Shown: positions 6,033-6,909 of the stretch, one piece after another
Numbering within the stretch: the stretch's first letter is position 1
Layout: each line of letters begins with the position of its first letter
Origin: Thermoplasmata archaeon
GTDB taxonomy: Archaea; Thermoplasmatota; Thermoplasmata; Thermoplasmatales; Thermoplasmataceae
NCBI GenBank assembly: GCA_021795055.1
Contig: JAJYPW010000048.1
Coordinates: 1 to 6,909, forward strand
Length of the DNA: 6,909 bases
Direction of reading: 5' to 3'
Translations under genes and position numbers: made by a program
Notes under the pieces: generated by a model
Databases searched by the model: none
The model's input: only the letters and a program-made list of their open reading frames with translations
Told to the model about the DNA's origin: nothing

Positions 6033-6909
6033 ATCCTGCTGGTTTTTCCTCGGCTTCTCGTTGCCGATCCACGACCAGGTAATTGATGAGGGCTTCGGCA
6101 GCGGACTTCGCATCATGGATGCAATCCGGTACGCCGACGCCGTGGTATGCAGAACCTGTGAGGAATATTCCTGGCAGCGAAAGGTTCTCGGATTCGATGC
6201 TCCTTACAAGCTCATGGTGACCTACCATGTACTGCGGTAGAGCCCGAGGCCACTTGAAAACCTTGCTCAGGAGTGGGGATGCCGTTATACCAAATGTATT
6301 TTCCAGGAAAATTCCTGCCTCCTTCACAAGGGAGGTGTCGTCATAAGCCATGAATTCATCGTGGCCAAACCAGCCGATGTAGCACCTCACCAGAAGAATA
6401 TCCTCGGTGGAATGATCGGGCCATTTGGATGATTCCCAGGTGCATCCCGTTACCATCTCCTTTTCAGTCCGTGGGACAAGTACACCGTGTCCGTGCACCT
6501 TCCCGGCTGTCTCGTCCTTCGGAAAGCCGAGCGTTACGGTTGCGGTCGATGCATACTTTATCCCGTTGAGGAGACTGTAAAGCCCCGGGTTCAGTTCCTT
6601 GATCAATTCTGCTGCCGCATATGCTGGAACGGCAAGCACGACAGAATCAGCAACCAACTTCCGGCCTTCGGAAGTTGTGACCAAGTATTTTCCAGAACCG
6701 CCTTTCGGTTGAGTGAATATTCCTGTGGCAGTTTCGTTCAGCAGAATCTCTGTTTGTCTCAGTTTCGAGCAAAGCCCCTCAATGATCCCGATCATGCCTC
6801 CTTTCAAGGTGACGAATCTTGGTGCCTCCCTTGTTTTTTTCTCCGGGTTCTGCCCTGAACGCTTCCCTCTCTCTGATCTCATCCCGCGGACAACGCTTCC
6901 GTGATTCCT
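6031..6909 (-). CDS. hemY: Protoporphyrinogen oxidase, HemY/HemG type (N-terminus outside window)
   Basis: This is an FAD-dependent oxidase that converts a porphyrinogen (protoporphyrinogen IX, or coproporphyrinogen III in the coproporphyrin branch) to the porphyrin in late haem synthesis. About 292 residues are visible; full-length relatives have about 450, so the N-terminal FAD-binding GxGxxG part lies beyond 6909. The frame stays open upstream of the ATG at 6882 through HGSVVRG, which matches the family's conserved HGS-RG segment, so that ATG is internal. Further family segments are FVTLKGGM (32-39 of the visible part), VVLAVPAYAA near 90-99, the W-R-ALPQYMVGH segment near 220-230, and the C-terminal FAD-contacting GSAYHGVGVPDCIHDAKSAA near 252-271. 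The last has Ala where most relatives have Gly after Ile-x-x. A short charged tail ends the protein. The epimerase downstream has its own promoter. Whether it acts on proto- or coproporphyrinogen cannot be told from this fragment. Confidence 0.88.
   Translation of the reverse strand, partial: RNHGSVVRGMRSERGKRSGQNPEKKTREAPRFVTLKGGMIGIIEGLCSKLRQTEILLNETATGIFTQPKGGSGKYLVTTSEGRKLVADSVVLAVPAYAAAELIKELNPGLYSLLNGIKYASTATVTLGFPKDETAGKVHGHGVLVPRTEKEMVTGCTWESSKWPDHSTEDILLVRCYIGWFGHDEFMAYDDTSLVKEAGIFLENTFGITASPLLSKVFKWPRALPQYMVGHHELVRSIESENLSLPGIFLTGSAYHGVGVPDCIHDAKSAAEALINYLVVDRQREAEEKPAG

Noticed and set aside
6831..6840. T-run (TTGTTTTTTT) as a possible terminator
   Set aside because: It lies inside the oxidase coding sequence, encoding a Lys-rich stretch (EKKTRE), with no stem before it.
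6487..6858. 123-codon plus-strand frame, Cys-rich in places
   Set aside because: It is antisense to the oxidase gene; the cysteines are scattered and do not form a metal-site pattern.

Overview
The window most likely comes from an archaeon, and the Thermoplasmata are my best guess (inference, not proof). The grounds are: AGG and ATA codons are frequent; four genes have an A/T-rich TATA-like box centred about 25-28 bases upstream of an ATG with no Shine-Dalgarno sequence, as expected for leaderless archaeal transcripts; and an HddA-type GHMP kinase sits beside extended-SDR epimerases, a common archaeal pairing. No rRNA, tRNA, CRISPR array, insertion sequence or phage gene was seen.

Layout. 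Positions 1-949 hold an aminoglycoside-phosphotransferase-fold kinase, whose frame is open to the window edge. Positions 986-2698 hold a DHA2-type (14-helix) major facilitator exporter with its own promoter. Positions 2699-3138 look empty of large genes. On the minus strand, however, they contain a convincing 58-codon gene (2746-2922) with its own TATA-like box, and further right a 16-base palindrome and a promoter for the next operon. Positions 3139-5059 are a two-gene plus-strand operon: a nucleotide-sugar epimerase/dehydratase with Arg in place of the catalytic YxxxK lysine, then a sugar 1-kinase of the D-glycero-D-manno-heptose-7-phosphate kinase type. A second, canonical epimerase (5043-5948, minus) converges on the kinase and overlaps its 3' end by 17 bases. 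Positions 6031-6909 (minus) are the C-terminal two thirds of a HemY/HemG-type protoporphyrinogen oxidase, cut by the window end.

How the genes fit together. The two epimerases and the kinase plausibly make an activated sugar (sugar-phosphate activation plus C4/C5 epimerisation or related chemistry on the NDP-sugar) for a surface glycan, lipoglycan or glycoprotein. No glycosyltransferase or nucleotidyltransferase is visible, so the end product is unknown. The APH-like kinase and the exporter are neighbours but seem to be separate transcription units. The oxidase belongs to haem synthesis and is functionally unrelated to the sugar genes.

I did not find an obviously new multi-gene system. The points most worth a second look are the unannotated 58-residue protein, the YxxxR epimerase, the palindrome upstream of the sugar operon, and a protoporphyrin-dependent haem enzyme in a probable archaeon.
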